Virus record (IMG/VR): IMGVR_UViG_3300032284_003256
Span: 1-24,880 of that record
Strand: one strand, 5' to 3'
Length of the DNA stretch: 24,880 nt
Source: a virus
Below, one piece after another: positions 7,805 to 15,726 of the stretch. The position numbers were made by a program, and so were the translations under genes. The notes beneath the pieces were generated by a model that worked only from the letters and a program-made list of their open reading frames with translations, was not told the DNA's origin and did not search any database. Position 1 is the stretch's first letter. Each line of letters starts with the position of its first letter.

Positions 7805-8313
7805 TCACTACACTCCACTACACCATGAAGAAAAATTTGATGCACACATTCTGCAACACCATAACTATAGGTATCCACATGATAATTAAATACAGGATTT
7901 AAAGCAAATCTATTCATTCGATTACTTTTGTCGAAGGCGGTAAGTATGCCATAAAGAACATTATTACTCTCACACCATTTAACACAATTTACTAAATTCT
8001 CAGAATTACCAGAAGAACTAACAAGGACAACGAAGGTGTCGGGGTCTGCATAAAATTCAAGATATTTTGTGTATGCTAGATCTTGACCATAATCATTTAT
8101 AAAACATGTGAGCATAGATGGATCTGTAAAAGACATCGCACGCTTACCGGCACGTTTTGTTAAATCCTGAGCAATATGAGCAGCAACCGCATTACTTCCG
8201 CCATTACCAAGCAAAATTATTTTATTTTTTTCATTACATTGATTTTTAAACTTAACATATTCATTATTGTTAATTGAATTAATGGCGCTGATACATTCAT
8301 TAAAAAAATTCAT
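7801..8313 (-). CDS. gmhA: Phosphoheptose isomerase-like SIS protein
   Basis: A 170-residue sugar isomerase (SIS) domain protein, close to the usual length of GmhA (about 190). LLGNGGSNAVAAHIAQDL at about 34-51 and LVSSSGNSENLV at about 97-108 are the phosphosugar-binding loops, and the conserved C-terminal helix VHQIFLHGVVE (157-167) matches GmhA-type E-H-x-x-Q-x-x-x-H. GmhA converts sedoheptulose 7-phosphate to D-glycero-D-manno-heptose 7-phosphate, the first step to nucleotide-activated heptose. AGGAG at 8321-8325 lies inside the 3' end of the kinase gene, and the start overlaps the kinase stop as ATGA. A different ketose/aldose phosphate substrate is possible, but the kinase next to it supports heptose. 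Confidence 0.85.
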   Translation of the reverse strand: MNFFNECISAINSINNNEYVKFKNQCNEKNKIILLGNGGSNAVAAHIAQDLTKRAGKRAMSFTDPSMLTCFINDYGQDLAYTKYLEFYADPDTFVVLVSSSGNSENLVNCVKWCESNNVLYGILTAFDKSNRMNRFALNPVFNYHVDTYSYGVAECVHQIFLHGVVECSE

Positions 8314-9257
8314 ATTTTTTCTCCTGTTACTCCATTAGTAGATAAATTAATTTTAATATTTTTAAAATCAATATTTAAACTGTTCTTATTGGAAAACACT
8401 AAAAAGAATCCTCCGTTGCCAGCACCACATAATTTATGCCCTAACACAGTCTTGTTTTGACTTAATGCCTGATCCATTGAATAAAGGTATTCGTTTTCAA
8501 TAATCATTGAACTAGTTTTCTTTTTTTCTTCCCAACTTTGATTGAAAAGACTAATGAATTGATCATATTTTTTATTCTCTAATGCTTCATGCGCTTTATC
8601 TACAAGAGGCAGGAGGGACGAAGATTTATCAACATTTTAACTAATATCCCTTAGAACTTCTTTAGAATTTCTAGTTATTCCAGTAAAAATAAGATGTGTA
8701 TCATAAGAATTAAATATCTCAGAATTCAAAATTTCTGTCTTTACCCGACCATTTTTAATAAATTCTAAACGCTTAAATCCGCCAATACCACAACCATAAG
8801 GATCTTGATAACCACAATAAGGATTAAATTTAAGTTCTAACTCATACGCAAGTTTACAAATTTCAACATCACTCATATCTATTCCATTATAAATAGATAT
8901 CGCTTTTATTAAACTAATTAAATATGAAGAAGATGAAGCAAGGCCGCTGCCTTGAGAATATATGTCGCTTGTCAAACTAATCATGGATGGAGGAATGTAA
9001 AAATGTTGCAAAACAGTTTTAACCAATTCATTATGAATTAATTCAATATCGTGAACTTCTTCTCTTTTAGAATAATTAACAATATATTTATGATCTATAT
9101 TATTAAACCCTGCCCGGTCCTGACTTAAAGTTACATATGTTTTTAAATTTGGGGTAAAACTTATAACGGAACCGTATCCATATTTTTGTATAAAGTATGG
9201 GTTATCGGTAGATCCTCCAAAAAGGGATATTCTTAAAGGGCAGGAAGCGATATACAT
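8310..9257 (-). pseudogene. hddA: GHMP-family heptose kinase (HddA-like) with in-frame TAA
   Basis: Read through one TAA (8637-8639, codon 207), this frame gives a complete GHMP kinase of about 315 codons. CPLRISLFGGSTD at 6-18 is the sugar-binding start, SQGSGLASSSSYL at 105-117 the ATP loop, and HKLCGAGNGGFFLVF near the C-terminus the third GHMP motif. HddA phosphorylates heptose 7-phosphate at C1. The two parts (9257-8637 and about 8507-8310) are in the same frame with 43 open codons between them, so a single base change explains the break. The 206-residue product lacks motif 3 and should be inactive unless the stop is read through or the ATG at 8507 restarts translation; no good ribosome site precedes that ATG. 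A consensus error is also possible. Confidence 0.85.
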
Positions 9258-10031
9258 TTATCCCCAAAATTTTTCTCTGATCTGATTTTCTATGCGATCC
9301 CAATAAGACAAATAGTTTTGTGCAGTATTATAATTATTTTCTACAGCATCAAAAACTTTAAGATATGAGTCTTCTTCAAGATTTCCTAGAATATCAGTTA
9401 AATGACTTATGTCATTAAATTCTATTATACCGGACATATCAAAATACTGTCCAATGTTTGGACATCCCCAATAAATAGGAATAGTTTTTGTAATAAAACA
9501 ATCAATAATTTTTTCCGTAAAATAATTATTTTTTCTATCGTTTTCCACTACAATAGAAAACTTATAATCATTTAAAGTTTCATCTTTAGAAGGAATTCTG
9601 GGTGGCGTGACAAAACAATCTATCTTGTATCCATTAATATTATTTATATTTTCAAGAAATGGAATTAAACTTTGTCTAAAATTATGTCCACTTGTAAAAT
9701 TTTTTGTAGAAGTTAAAAAAGATATTTTATTATCTTTTTCATATTCACTTTTAACATTATCAATCCACGAAGTTCCATATAACAATTTTACAGAATTATC
9801 TAATTGTTCAAGTACCGACTCTCTCCATGTAATAACCAGATCAAACCTTCTCATTTCTTCAATAGGATAATTCGGGATTACCGCTTCAGATTCCATCAAG
9901 CATAAAACATTATATTTAAATGATGAATCGTGACGCAACGTATCATGGCTAATAGCGACACTATCAGGAAAATACATTTCTTTTTCACCGATGGCCCATC
10001 CTTCTGTGCCATAATTTTTTGCCAATATCAT
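9258..10031 (-). CDS. Fucosyltransferase family GT10 (alpha-1,3-type)
   Basis: A 257-residue soluble GT-B transferase. The hallmark is at about 156-190: YKFSIVVEND, then NYFTEKIIDCF, then PIYWGCPN. This is the GDP-fucose-binding motif of GT10 (alpha-1,3/1,4-fucosyltransferases such as those of Helicobacter). The ATG at 10031 follows the TAA of the GT11 gene by one base. The open frame continues upstream inside GT11, but that part is out of frame with a real gene. It is shorter than most bacterial GT10 proteins (300-450), lacking the C-terminal heptad repeats. It is likely to use GDP-L-fucose, or a related GDP-6-deoxysugar from the Gmd branch upstream. Acceptor unknown. Confidence 0.88.
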   Translation of the reverse strand: MILAKNYGTEGWAIGEKEMYFPDSVAISHDTLRHDSSFKYNVLCLMESEAVIPNYPIEEMRRFDLVITWRESVLEQLDNSVKLLYGTSWIDNVKSEYEKDNKISFLTSTKNFTSGHNFRQSLIPFLENINNINGYKIDCFVTPPRIPSKDETLNDYKFSIVVENDRKNNYFTEKIIDCFITKTIPIYWGCPNIGQYFDMSGIIEFNDISHLTDILGNLEEDSYLKVFDAVENNYNTAQNYLSYWDRIENQIREKFWG

Positions 10032-10032
10032 T

Positions 10033-10773
10033 TTATACCTGTATCCATGAATTAGGGATTTTATCCTCATTATTGTTAGTGGAAGAAGGACCGAACCATA
10101 TTTTAGGGGCCACAACAAGTTTATCAGGATTTTTATTTAACCAAGCCCCCCACCAACTAAAAGAACTATTAGCAATAATATTATGATTTGCTTTAGTCAT
10201 AAGATATAAGGCTTCGTCTGGGGAATTATTTCCGATATAAAAATCAGCCGTAATATTTTTTTTACACCATTCAATGTCGTCTGAAAAAATAACAATTTTA
10301 AGATTACTTGAAATTTTATCTAATGCTTGATGATAATATTCAATTGGTATTACGGGAAAATGTTCCTGTTGATTTAAATAATCTGTACGTCTAATATGCA
10401 TAGAAATATAATTTTCACACGGAAGGTCATATTTTTTTTTAAAAATTAAATCATCAATTAATTCTTTTTTTATATGATTAAAATATTTATCAGTTTGAAA
10501 ATATCCAATTAAATTTATTTTATCTTCACAATTATTAAACAATTCTTCATCAAAATTGTGTTTTTTTTCAACAAAATTTTTTTCATTTTTTACATATGTA
10601 AAAACATTTTTTAAATAGAAATATTTTTCTATTAAATTTTCTACTCCTGCATCTCCTGTAGACAACGAGTATTGAAAATCATTGTTACTCGCTATCCCCC
10701 TTGTAGACGCATATTGGAATAATTGATTACCCAATCGACCCATAGTTCCCAATTGATTAAATGATATTGTCAT
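10033..10773 (-). CDS. Fucosyltransferase family GT11 (alpha-1,2-type)
   Basis: A 246-residue transferase with all GT11 landmarks. GRLGNQLFQYA at 12-22 is motif IV-like. IGYFQTDKYF lies at about 89-98. MHIRRTDY at about 125-132 holds the HxRR donor-binding motif. IIANSSFSWWGAWLN at about 199-213 is the C-terminal signature. GT11 enzymes transfer L-fucose from GDP-fucose in alpha-1,2 linkage; some relatives in E. coli O antigens use GDP-colitose. The protein is somewhat shorter than the usual 280-300. No membrane segment. ATGA overlap with the FkbM gene upstream and a one-base gap before GT10 make these three a tight unit. Confidence 0.93.
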   Translation of the reverse strand: MTISFNQLGTMGRLGNQLFQYASTRGIASNNDFQYSLSTGDAGVENLIEKYFYLKNVFTYVKNEKNFVEKKHNFDEELFNNCEDKINLIGYFQTDKYFNHIKKELIDDLIFKKKYDLPCENYISMHIRRTDYLNQQEHFPVIPIEYYHQALDKISSNLKIVIFSDDIEWCKKNITADFYIGNNSPDEALYLMTKANHNIIANSSFSWWGAWLNKNPDKLVVAPKIWFGPSSTNNNEDKIPNSWIQV

Positions 10774-11405
10774 GTCAATTTTTTATTAATCCAAACTAAA
10801 TCTAAAGAAGATTGTGCAAACCTTTTACTTAAAACTAAATCAAAATTTTTATTCTTCATAAAGTCAACAATGTCATCAGCAACTTTTTGCCCATTCCAAA
10901 TCTCAATTTCTTCCACTTCAAGATGAAACATTTTTACCATATCTATCTTTTCTTCAAATCCTTCTAAAACTTCATATGTACATCCTTCAACATCAACTTT
11001 ACACAAATCAATTTCACAATCAATATTATATTTTTCAATCATATTCTTTATAGTAGAAACTTCAACCTCTACTGTTCTAGTATCCCTACTAGTGTAATAA
11101 TCATCATTCCTATTTCTTAATGAAGAAATACCCATTTCTCCAAGATTTGTATATAAAGCATTAAAATTTGACCTACCGCAAAAATTTGAAATTGCTACAT
11201 TAATATTATTAAAATGTGGATATTTATTATTAATATTTTTAAAACATTCTGGATGACATTCAAAAATGTAAACTTTATCAGTATTTAAACTTTTTGATAA
11301 AAAGGCTGCATCATCTCCATCACGCGATCCGATATCAAAAATTACGCTTGCTTTTTCAGAAAAATATTTTCTATATAATTCTGGTAAATATTTAATGCTA
11401 GTCAT
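10770..11405 (-). CDS. FkbM-family SAM-dependent methyltransferase
   Basis: A 211-residue class I methyltransferase. FDIGSRDGDDAAF at about 23-35 is the SAM-binding loop, IFECHPE at about 48-54 gives the acidic end of strand 2, and CKVDVEGCTYEVLEGF at about 139-154 is the FkbM signature. FkbM enzymes O-methylate sugars or polyketides. Among glycosyltransferases, the natural reading is O-methylation of a sugar hydroxyl, for instance as a chain cap. It overlaps the GT9-like gene by eight bases at its start and shares ATGA with GT11 at its end. No signal peptide or membrane segment. Confidence 0.88.
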   Translation of the reverse strand: MTSIKYLPELYRKYFSEKASVIFDIGSRDGDDAAFLSKSLNTDKVYIFECHPECFKNINNKYPHFNNINVAISNFCGRSNFNALYTNLGEMGISSLRNRNDDYYTSRDTRTVEVEVSTIKNMIEKYNIDCEIDLCKVDVEGCTYEVLEGFEEKIDMVKMFHLEVEEIEIWNGQKVADDIVDFMKNKNFDLVLSKRFAQSSLDLVWINKKLT

Positions 11406-12291
11406 TTTTTTCCAAATCCTTATTTATAAAACTTAATATTGAATCAATAACTTTTGATTCATCTCCATTATGATATCCAGTTCCATCAAGTAACCATCCT
11501 ATTTTTGCATTAAAATCCATTTCATAATTAAAACAATCTGTTGGATTGCAGCCGAAGGAGAATAGGAATCGATTATGGTCATTCATAACCTTATCAGTTA
11601 ATGCAAAAAGGTACGGTCCAGAATTTCTTCCAATTATATATTTACAATGTTCTTGTGCCAACCAAGATATTTCATTTAAATCTGAACCAATTGTTGAAAT
11701 TAAATTATTGGTATATAAAATATTTGAAGCATCTAAAGAACTTTGATGAGTTAAAATAATTCGATAATCCGGGAAATTATTTACTAATGCAGCAACAATA
11801 CCTTCCGTACTTGACAGGTAAGATTGACCAGAATTTACTGGACCATTAGAAAAAAGAATTGTTTTGTCAAAAAAATATTCAAAATCTTTTGGAATATCAA
11901 AAAAATCATAATTTATTTTTGGTAAATAATCACTTGCTTTACTGACTCTTATTTCTTTATTTAAGAATTCTGATATAACTTGATATGTTGATGCGAATAT
12001 TTCATAATACATTGCCCAAAAAATTCCACGTCTTTGATAATTTCCAATCCAAGTATTAACAAAAAGGGTGTCATTTTGATATACAAATTTCTGATTTTCA
12101 GGAATATTTGATAATTCTTTAATGTCTATATAAGCAACATTTATATCTCTTAATATTTTTTCACCATTATGATGAGCATAAGAAAAATTTATTTCAGGAT
12201 AAAAATTTACAATCTCTTTAATAAATTCCCTTGTCGCCACAATATCACCATTATGATAATGATTAAAAAATATAATATTTTTACTTGACAC
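11398..12291 (-). CDS. GT-B glycosyltransferase, GT9 (heptosyltransferase)-like
   Basis: A 297-residue protein without a sharp family signature. IIFFNHYHNGDIVATREFIKEI at the N-terminus resembles the G-D-x-x-x-x-x-x-x-x-x-L start of GT9 heptosyltransferases. In the C-terminal half LNEISWLAQEHCKYIIGRNSGPYLFAL (split around residues 204-230) looks like the GT9 segment with I-G-x-N/D-S-G-P-x-H/L. A heptosyltransferase-like role would fit the heptose genes downstream, but this is inference. The start is GTG directly after the TAA of the previous gene, with AAAGGGG upstream. It may instead be another GT-B type, or a non-transferring relative. Confidence 0.6.
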   Translation of the reverse strand: MSSKNIIFFNHYHNGDIVATREFIKEIVNFYPEINFSYAHHNGEKILRDINVAYIDIKELSNIPENQKFVYQNDTLFVNTWIGNYQRRGIFWAMYYEIFASTYQVISEFLNKEIRVSKASDYLPKINYDFFDIPKDFEYFFDKTILFSNGPVNSGQSYLSSTEGIVAALVNNFPDYRIILTHQSSLDASNILYTNNLISTIGSDLNEISWLAQEHCKYIIGRNSGPYLFALTDKVMNDHNRFLFSFGCNPTDCFNYEMDFNAKIGWLLDGTGYHNGDESKVIDSILSFINKDLEKND

Positions 12292-12630
12292 TTAAACCCC
12301 TTTATAAATTTTTACAGACTCTTCATTCAAGGTCTTGCCTTTAAGAATAGCATTATCAATCATAAGATTAATCGCTTCAACAAATTTTGGTCTTTTTTGC
12401 TTAAAGCAAATATCTATTTTCCTTTTTAGTTCTGCAACTTCTGAATCTGTTTGTGCAGAATGAATCATATCTTCTAGCATCCATGTTCTTATATGAAGAA
12501 TAACCAATTTTTCAATTACTTCACCAAGGTTGTCCGTTTCAATATACTGAGTGTCGGGCAACTCATTATTTTTTAAAACTTCATCAACATGATTCATAAT
12601 AATTTTGTCTATATTATTACCGATTTTCAC
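12292..12630 (-). CDS. DUF4254-like helical protein, 112 aa
   Basis: A small all-helical protein. The core IEKLVILHIRTWMLEDMI (about 39-56) and VAELKRKIDICFKQKRPKFVEAIN (split around 64-88) match the pattern of DUF4254: a helix with W-x-x-E-D, followed by K-R-x-I-D and Q-x-R. Genes of this family are often found inside surface-glycan clusters in bacteria, without a known reaction. It starts at a GTG at 12630, with AGGTGA upstream, inside the last codons of the ColD-like gene (14-base overlap), and its stop touches the GTG of the next gene. It could help the aminotransferase-like or transferase neighbour; I see no catalytic motif. Confidence 0.65.
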   Translation of the reverse strand: MKIGNNIDKIIMNHVDEVLKNNELPDTQYIETDNLGEVIEKLVILHIRTWMLEDMIHSAQTDSEVAELKRKIDICFKQKRPKFVEAINLMIDNAILKGKTLNEESVKIYKGV

Positions 12631-13792
12631 TTATATCACCTAATATTCTTTTTAAGATTTCAATATTTTTTTTACCAACAAACTGACTGTTACCAACATA
12701 AAGGCCCATGCTCTCAAGTATTTGAACATTTGAACCTTGATTCTTAACATATTCTAAAGAGTAATTTCTTAAAAAGGGATGCGAAAGCAAGTTTCCGCTT
12801 ACTACCGGCCTATACTCAATATCATTTTCAATAAATTTTTCTTTTAAACGATTGTATATATCCTTGTTTTTTGAAATAAGAGGAAAACAAAAATTACTAT
12901 TACCCTCAATATTTTTAGGTACATAAAATTTGTCCTCATGATTACTCATTAATTTTAAGAATTCTTCATAATTTTTTTTTCTTTTTTCAATATTATCATT
13001 TAATCTTTTTAGTTGAGATATACCTAACACGGCACAAATTTCATGATTCCTAAAATTAAAACCATCTGTGACAAAGAGAAAAGACTTATCGATATTGGAA
13101 TATTTTTTAGCATAATCTTCAAAATTTATTGATTCCCTAGCCATACCATGACTTCTTTTCATTTTCATTAAATCATAAAGTTCTGAATCATTGGTACAGA
13201 CCATTCCGCCTTCAACAGTTGTCATATGATGACCAAAATAAAAACTAAAAGTCGCACCCAAACTGTCTGACCCTACCCTAGACCCATCCTTAAATTTTGC
13301 TCCATGAGACTCGCAAACATCGTCTAATACAATTGCTTGTGGAAATATTTCTAAATATTTTTCGTTATCAGCAGGAAAACCTAAAAGATGTGTTACAAAT
13401 ATTATTTTTATATCATCATGAATTTCTGCAATTTTTTTTAAATCATCAACATCGAAAGAAAAATTCTCAAAATTTATATCACAAAAAATAGGAGTTAATC
13501 CTAATTGAATAATGGGACCAACATTAGTTACCCATGTACATGCGGGGACTAAAACCTTATCTCCGTTTTTTAGATTATATTTTTCTTTAATTGCTGAAAT
13601 TAAAAGTAAATTGGCAGTACTGCCAGAAGAAACAAAAAGGGAATGATCGCATCCCAACCATTCACTCCACTGTTTTTCAAATTTTCTTACTTGATCACCA
13701 TTTGTAAATTTTTTTGTTGTAAGTACAAATTTAGCAAGTTTTAGCCTATCCATATTGGTAATGCCGTTTTCCATTAATTTCCAATTAGACAT
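12617..13792 (-). CDS. ColD-like GDP-4-keto-6-deoxymannose 3-dehydratase (DegT family)
   Basis: A 391-residue fold-type I PLP protein of the DegT/DnrJ/EryC1 family; ColD has 388 residues. SSGSTANLL at 55-63 is the phosphate-binding region, PACTWVTNVGP follows at 83-93, and VLDDVCESHGA at 155-165 holds the cofactor-contacting aspartate. At the position of the Schiff-base lysine the sequence reads SFYFGHHMTTVEGG (183-196), so H188 replaces Lys. This exchange is the mark of the 3-dehydratases ColD and RfbH/E1, which use PMP and a histidine base to remove the C3 hydroxyl. RfbH also has an iron-sulfur cluster and is longer. With gmd and an fcl-like gene directly upstream, GDP-4-keto-3,6-dideoxymannose is the likely product. 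A plain aminotransferase is unlikely without the lysine. Confidence 0.82.
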   Translation of the reverse strand: MSNWKLMENGITNMDRLKLAKFVLTTKKFTNGDQVRKFEKQWSEWLGCDHSLFVSSGSTANLLLISAIKEKYNLKNGDKVLVPACTWVTNVGPIIQLGLTPIFCDINFENFSFDVDDLKKIAEIHDDIKIIFVTHLLGFPADNEKYLEIFPQAIVLDDVCESHGAKFKDGSRVGSDSLGATFSFYFGHHMTTVEGGMVCTNDSELYDLMKMKRSHGMARESINFEDYAKKYSNIDKSFLFVTDGFNFRNHEICAVLGISQLKRLNDNIEKRKKNYEEFLKLMSNHEDKFYVPKNIEGNSNFCFPLISKNKDIYNRLKEKFIENDIEYRPVVSGNLLSHPFLRNYSLEYVKNQGSNVQILESMGLYVGNSQFVGKKNIEILKRILGDISENR

Positions 13793-14726
13793 TTCTTACG
13801 CCTCCGGTTTCTAAATACCAAGCAATAGTTCTATCTAATCCTTCATCCAAGGTCACGGAGGGTTCCCAGCCCAAATTGTTTATTTTTGTATTGTCCAATT
13901 TCCTTCTGGGTGTTCCATTTGGTTTAGAAGTATCCCAAACAATCGTTCCGTTGTAACCAACTTTTTTCGCTATAATTTCAGATATTTCTTTAATCGAATA
14001 TTCTTCAGAAGATCCAACATTAATATGATCTGAATCGTTATAATTATTCATTAAAAAAACACATGCATCTGCAAGATCATCAACATAAAGGAATTCTCTG
14101 GTTGGAGTACCATCGCCAAATAACACAACTTCTCCTACCCCGTCTTTTTTTGCAGAAATGAATCTATTAATAATTGCAGGTATGACATGGCATTGATCAA
14201 TATTAAAATTATCATTAATTCCATAAAGATTTGCTGGCATTAAAGAAATAACATTAAAACCATATTGCTCTTTATACATTTTAGACATTTTAAGACCAGC
14301 AATTTTTGCAATAGCATAACCTTCATTAGTTGGTTCAAGTGTGTCTGTTAATAAAAATTCTTCTTTTATTGGTTGTGGTGTAATTTTAGGATAAATGCAA
14401 GCAGAGCCTAGAAAAAGAAACTTTTTACAATTATTTTTATACGCAGAATTAATTACGTTATTTTGAATTTGTAAATTCTCATAAATAAAATCAGCCGGAT
14501 ATTTTTTATTATATGCAATTCCACCCACTTTAGCGGCTGCCATAAAGACGTACTCAGGTTTTTCTTCATTAAAAAAATTTTCTACATCTTGTTGCCTACG
14601 AAGATCTAATTTTTCTTTAGATTTAAAAATTAAATTTTTATAACCTAAATCATTTAATTTTCTTACAATAGAAGATCCCACTAATCCTCTATGTCCAGCA
14701 ACAAATATTTTACTATCAAGTTCCAT
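13785..14726 (-). CDS. fcl: GDP-L-fucose synthase-like epimerase/reductase
   Basis: A 313-residue SDR; E. coli Fcl has 321. GHRGLVGS at 11-18 is the NADPH loop, and [11 protein letters not shown] follows at about 60-70. LGSACIYPK at 107-115 holds S108 and C110. GYAIAKIAG at 136-144 holds Y137 and K141. NLYGINDNF (167-174) and HVIPA (H180) complete the Fcl active site, each one residue off the E. coli numbering. It converts GDP-4-keto-6-deoxymannose to GDP-L-fucose by 3,5-epimerisation and C4 reduction. With the ColD-like enzyme downstream it could instead act like ColC, 5-epimerising and reducing the 3-deoxy product to GDP-colitose; ColC and Fcl are homologous, so sequence alone does not settle it. 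It overlaps the gmd stop by 11 bases. Confidence 0.9.
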   Translation of the reverse strand: MELDSKIFVAGHRGLVGSSIVRKLNDLGYKNLIFKSKEKLDLRRQQDVENFFNEEKPEYVFMAAAKVGGIAYNKKYPADFIYENLQIQNNVINSAYKNNCKKFLFLGSACIYPKITPQPIKEEFLLTDTLEPTNEGYAIAKIAGLKMSKMYKEQYGFNVISLMPANLYGINDNFNIDQCHVIPAIINRFISAKKDGVGEVVLFGDGTPTREFLYVDDLADACVFLMNNYNDSDHINVGSSEEYSIKEISEIIAKKVGYNGTIVWDTSKPNGTPRRKLDNTKINNLGWEPSVTLDEGLDRTIAWYLETGGVRNV

Positions 14727-15723
14727 TTAAACACATATCCTTTACCAATTGTTCAAAACTATGCTTTGGAGTCCATCCCAACACACTCTTTGCTTTAGTT
14801 GCATCGCCCAGCAAAGAATCAACCTCTGCTGGTCTAAAATATTTTGGATCAACTTCAATTACAAGGTTGCCAGTATTTTTATCAATTCCTACTTCATTAA
14901 GCCCATGACCTCTCCATTCAATTGACATATTAAAATATGGAGCGCAAGCCTCAATAAACTCTTTAATTGAATATTGCTCGCCTGTTGCAATAACATAATC
15001 ATCTGGTCGATCTTGTTGAAGCATAAGCCACATAGCCTCAACAAAATCCTTGGCATGACCCCAATCTCTTTTGGCATTCAAATTACCCAAATAAAGGGTA
15101 TCTTGATTACCACAAGAAATATTATGAAGACCCTTTACAATTTTTCTTGTAACAAATGTCTCTCCGCGACGGGGAGATTCGTGATTAAATAATATACCAG
15201 AACTTGCATGAATGCCATAAGATTCTCTATAATTCTTTACAATCCAATACCCATATAACTTTGCTACCCCATAAGGTGATCTGGGGTAAAAGGGAGTATT
15301 TTCCTTTTGAGGAACCTCTTGAACTAATCCATAAAGTTCTGAGGTGGATGCTTGATAAACCCTAGTTTTATTTTCCAATTTTAGAAGCCTTATTGCTTCT
15401 AAAATTCTAAGAGTTCCCAAGGCGTCAACTTGAGCCGTATACTCTGGGATTTCAAAAGATACATGAACATGACTTTGGGCACCCAAATTATATATTTCTT
15501 CAGGCTGTATGTCAGCAATTAACCTAGTCAAATTAGTTCCATCTGTCAGATCACCGTAATGCAAAATAAAATTATTATCATTATATATATGATCAATTCT
15601 TTCACTATTAATAGAAGAAGATCTACGCTTGATGCCATGAACTTCATAACCTTTTTCTAATAAAAGTTCTGCCAAATACGATCCATCTTGACCTGTAATA
15701 CCAGTAATTAATGCTTTTTTCAT
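14716..15723 (-). CDS. gmd: GDP-mannose 4,6-dehydratase
   Basis: A 335-residue extended SDR, a little shorter than the usual 345-375. [12 protein letters not shown] at 8-19 is the NADP loop, GIKRRSSS at 30-37 the adenosine-phosphate pocket, and [13 protein letters not shown] at 79-91 a Gmd signature. STSELYG at 126-132 holds the catalytic Ser/Thr and E129, and [10 protein letters not shown] at 149-158 holds Y151 and K155. The stretch from about 178 ([12 protein letters not shown]) is diagnostic. It removes water from GDP-mannose to give GDP-4-keto-6-deoxymannose, the branch point for fucose, colitose, rhamnose and perosamine. No mannose-activating genes (manB/manC) are in the window, so GDP-mannose must come from the host or elsewhere. 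Confidence 0.96.
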   Translation of the reverse strand: MKKALITGITGQDGSYLAELLLEKGYEVHGIKRRSSSINSERIDHIYNDNNFILHYGDLTDGTNLTRLIADIQPEEIYNLGAQSHVHVSFEIPEYTAQVDALGTLRILEAIRLLKLENKTRVYQASTSELYGLVQEVPQKENTPFYPRSPYGVAKLYGYWIVKNYRESYGIHASSGILFNHESPRRGETFVTRKIVKGLHNISCGNQDTLYLGNLNAKRDWGHAKDFVEAMWLMLQQDRPDDYVIATGEQYSIKEFIEACAPYFNMSIEWRGHGLNEVGIDKNTGNLVIEVDPKYFRPAEVDSLLGDATKAKSVLGWTPKHSFEQLVKDMCLNGT

Positions 15724-15726
15724 AGA

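Noticed and set aside
8310-8507. Independent 65-aa gene
   Set aside because: It is the C-terminal GHMP motif 3 region of the kinase, with no ribosome site before the ATG.
8637-8639. TAA reassigned to an amino acid throughout the phage
   Set aside because: TAA is the natural end of many genes here (for example gene ends at 1314, 2284, 2588, 3637, 9258 and 12292), where reading on would run into neighbouring genes.
8310-9257. Frameshift as the cause of the split kinase
   Set aside because: Both parts are in the same frame and the 43 codons between them encode plausible sequence; only one stop codon separates them.
12617-13792. Perosamine synthase or other lysine-dependent sugar aminotransferase
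   Set aside because: The Schiff-base lysine position is histidine (H188), which supports a 3-dehydratase.
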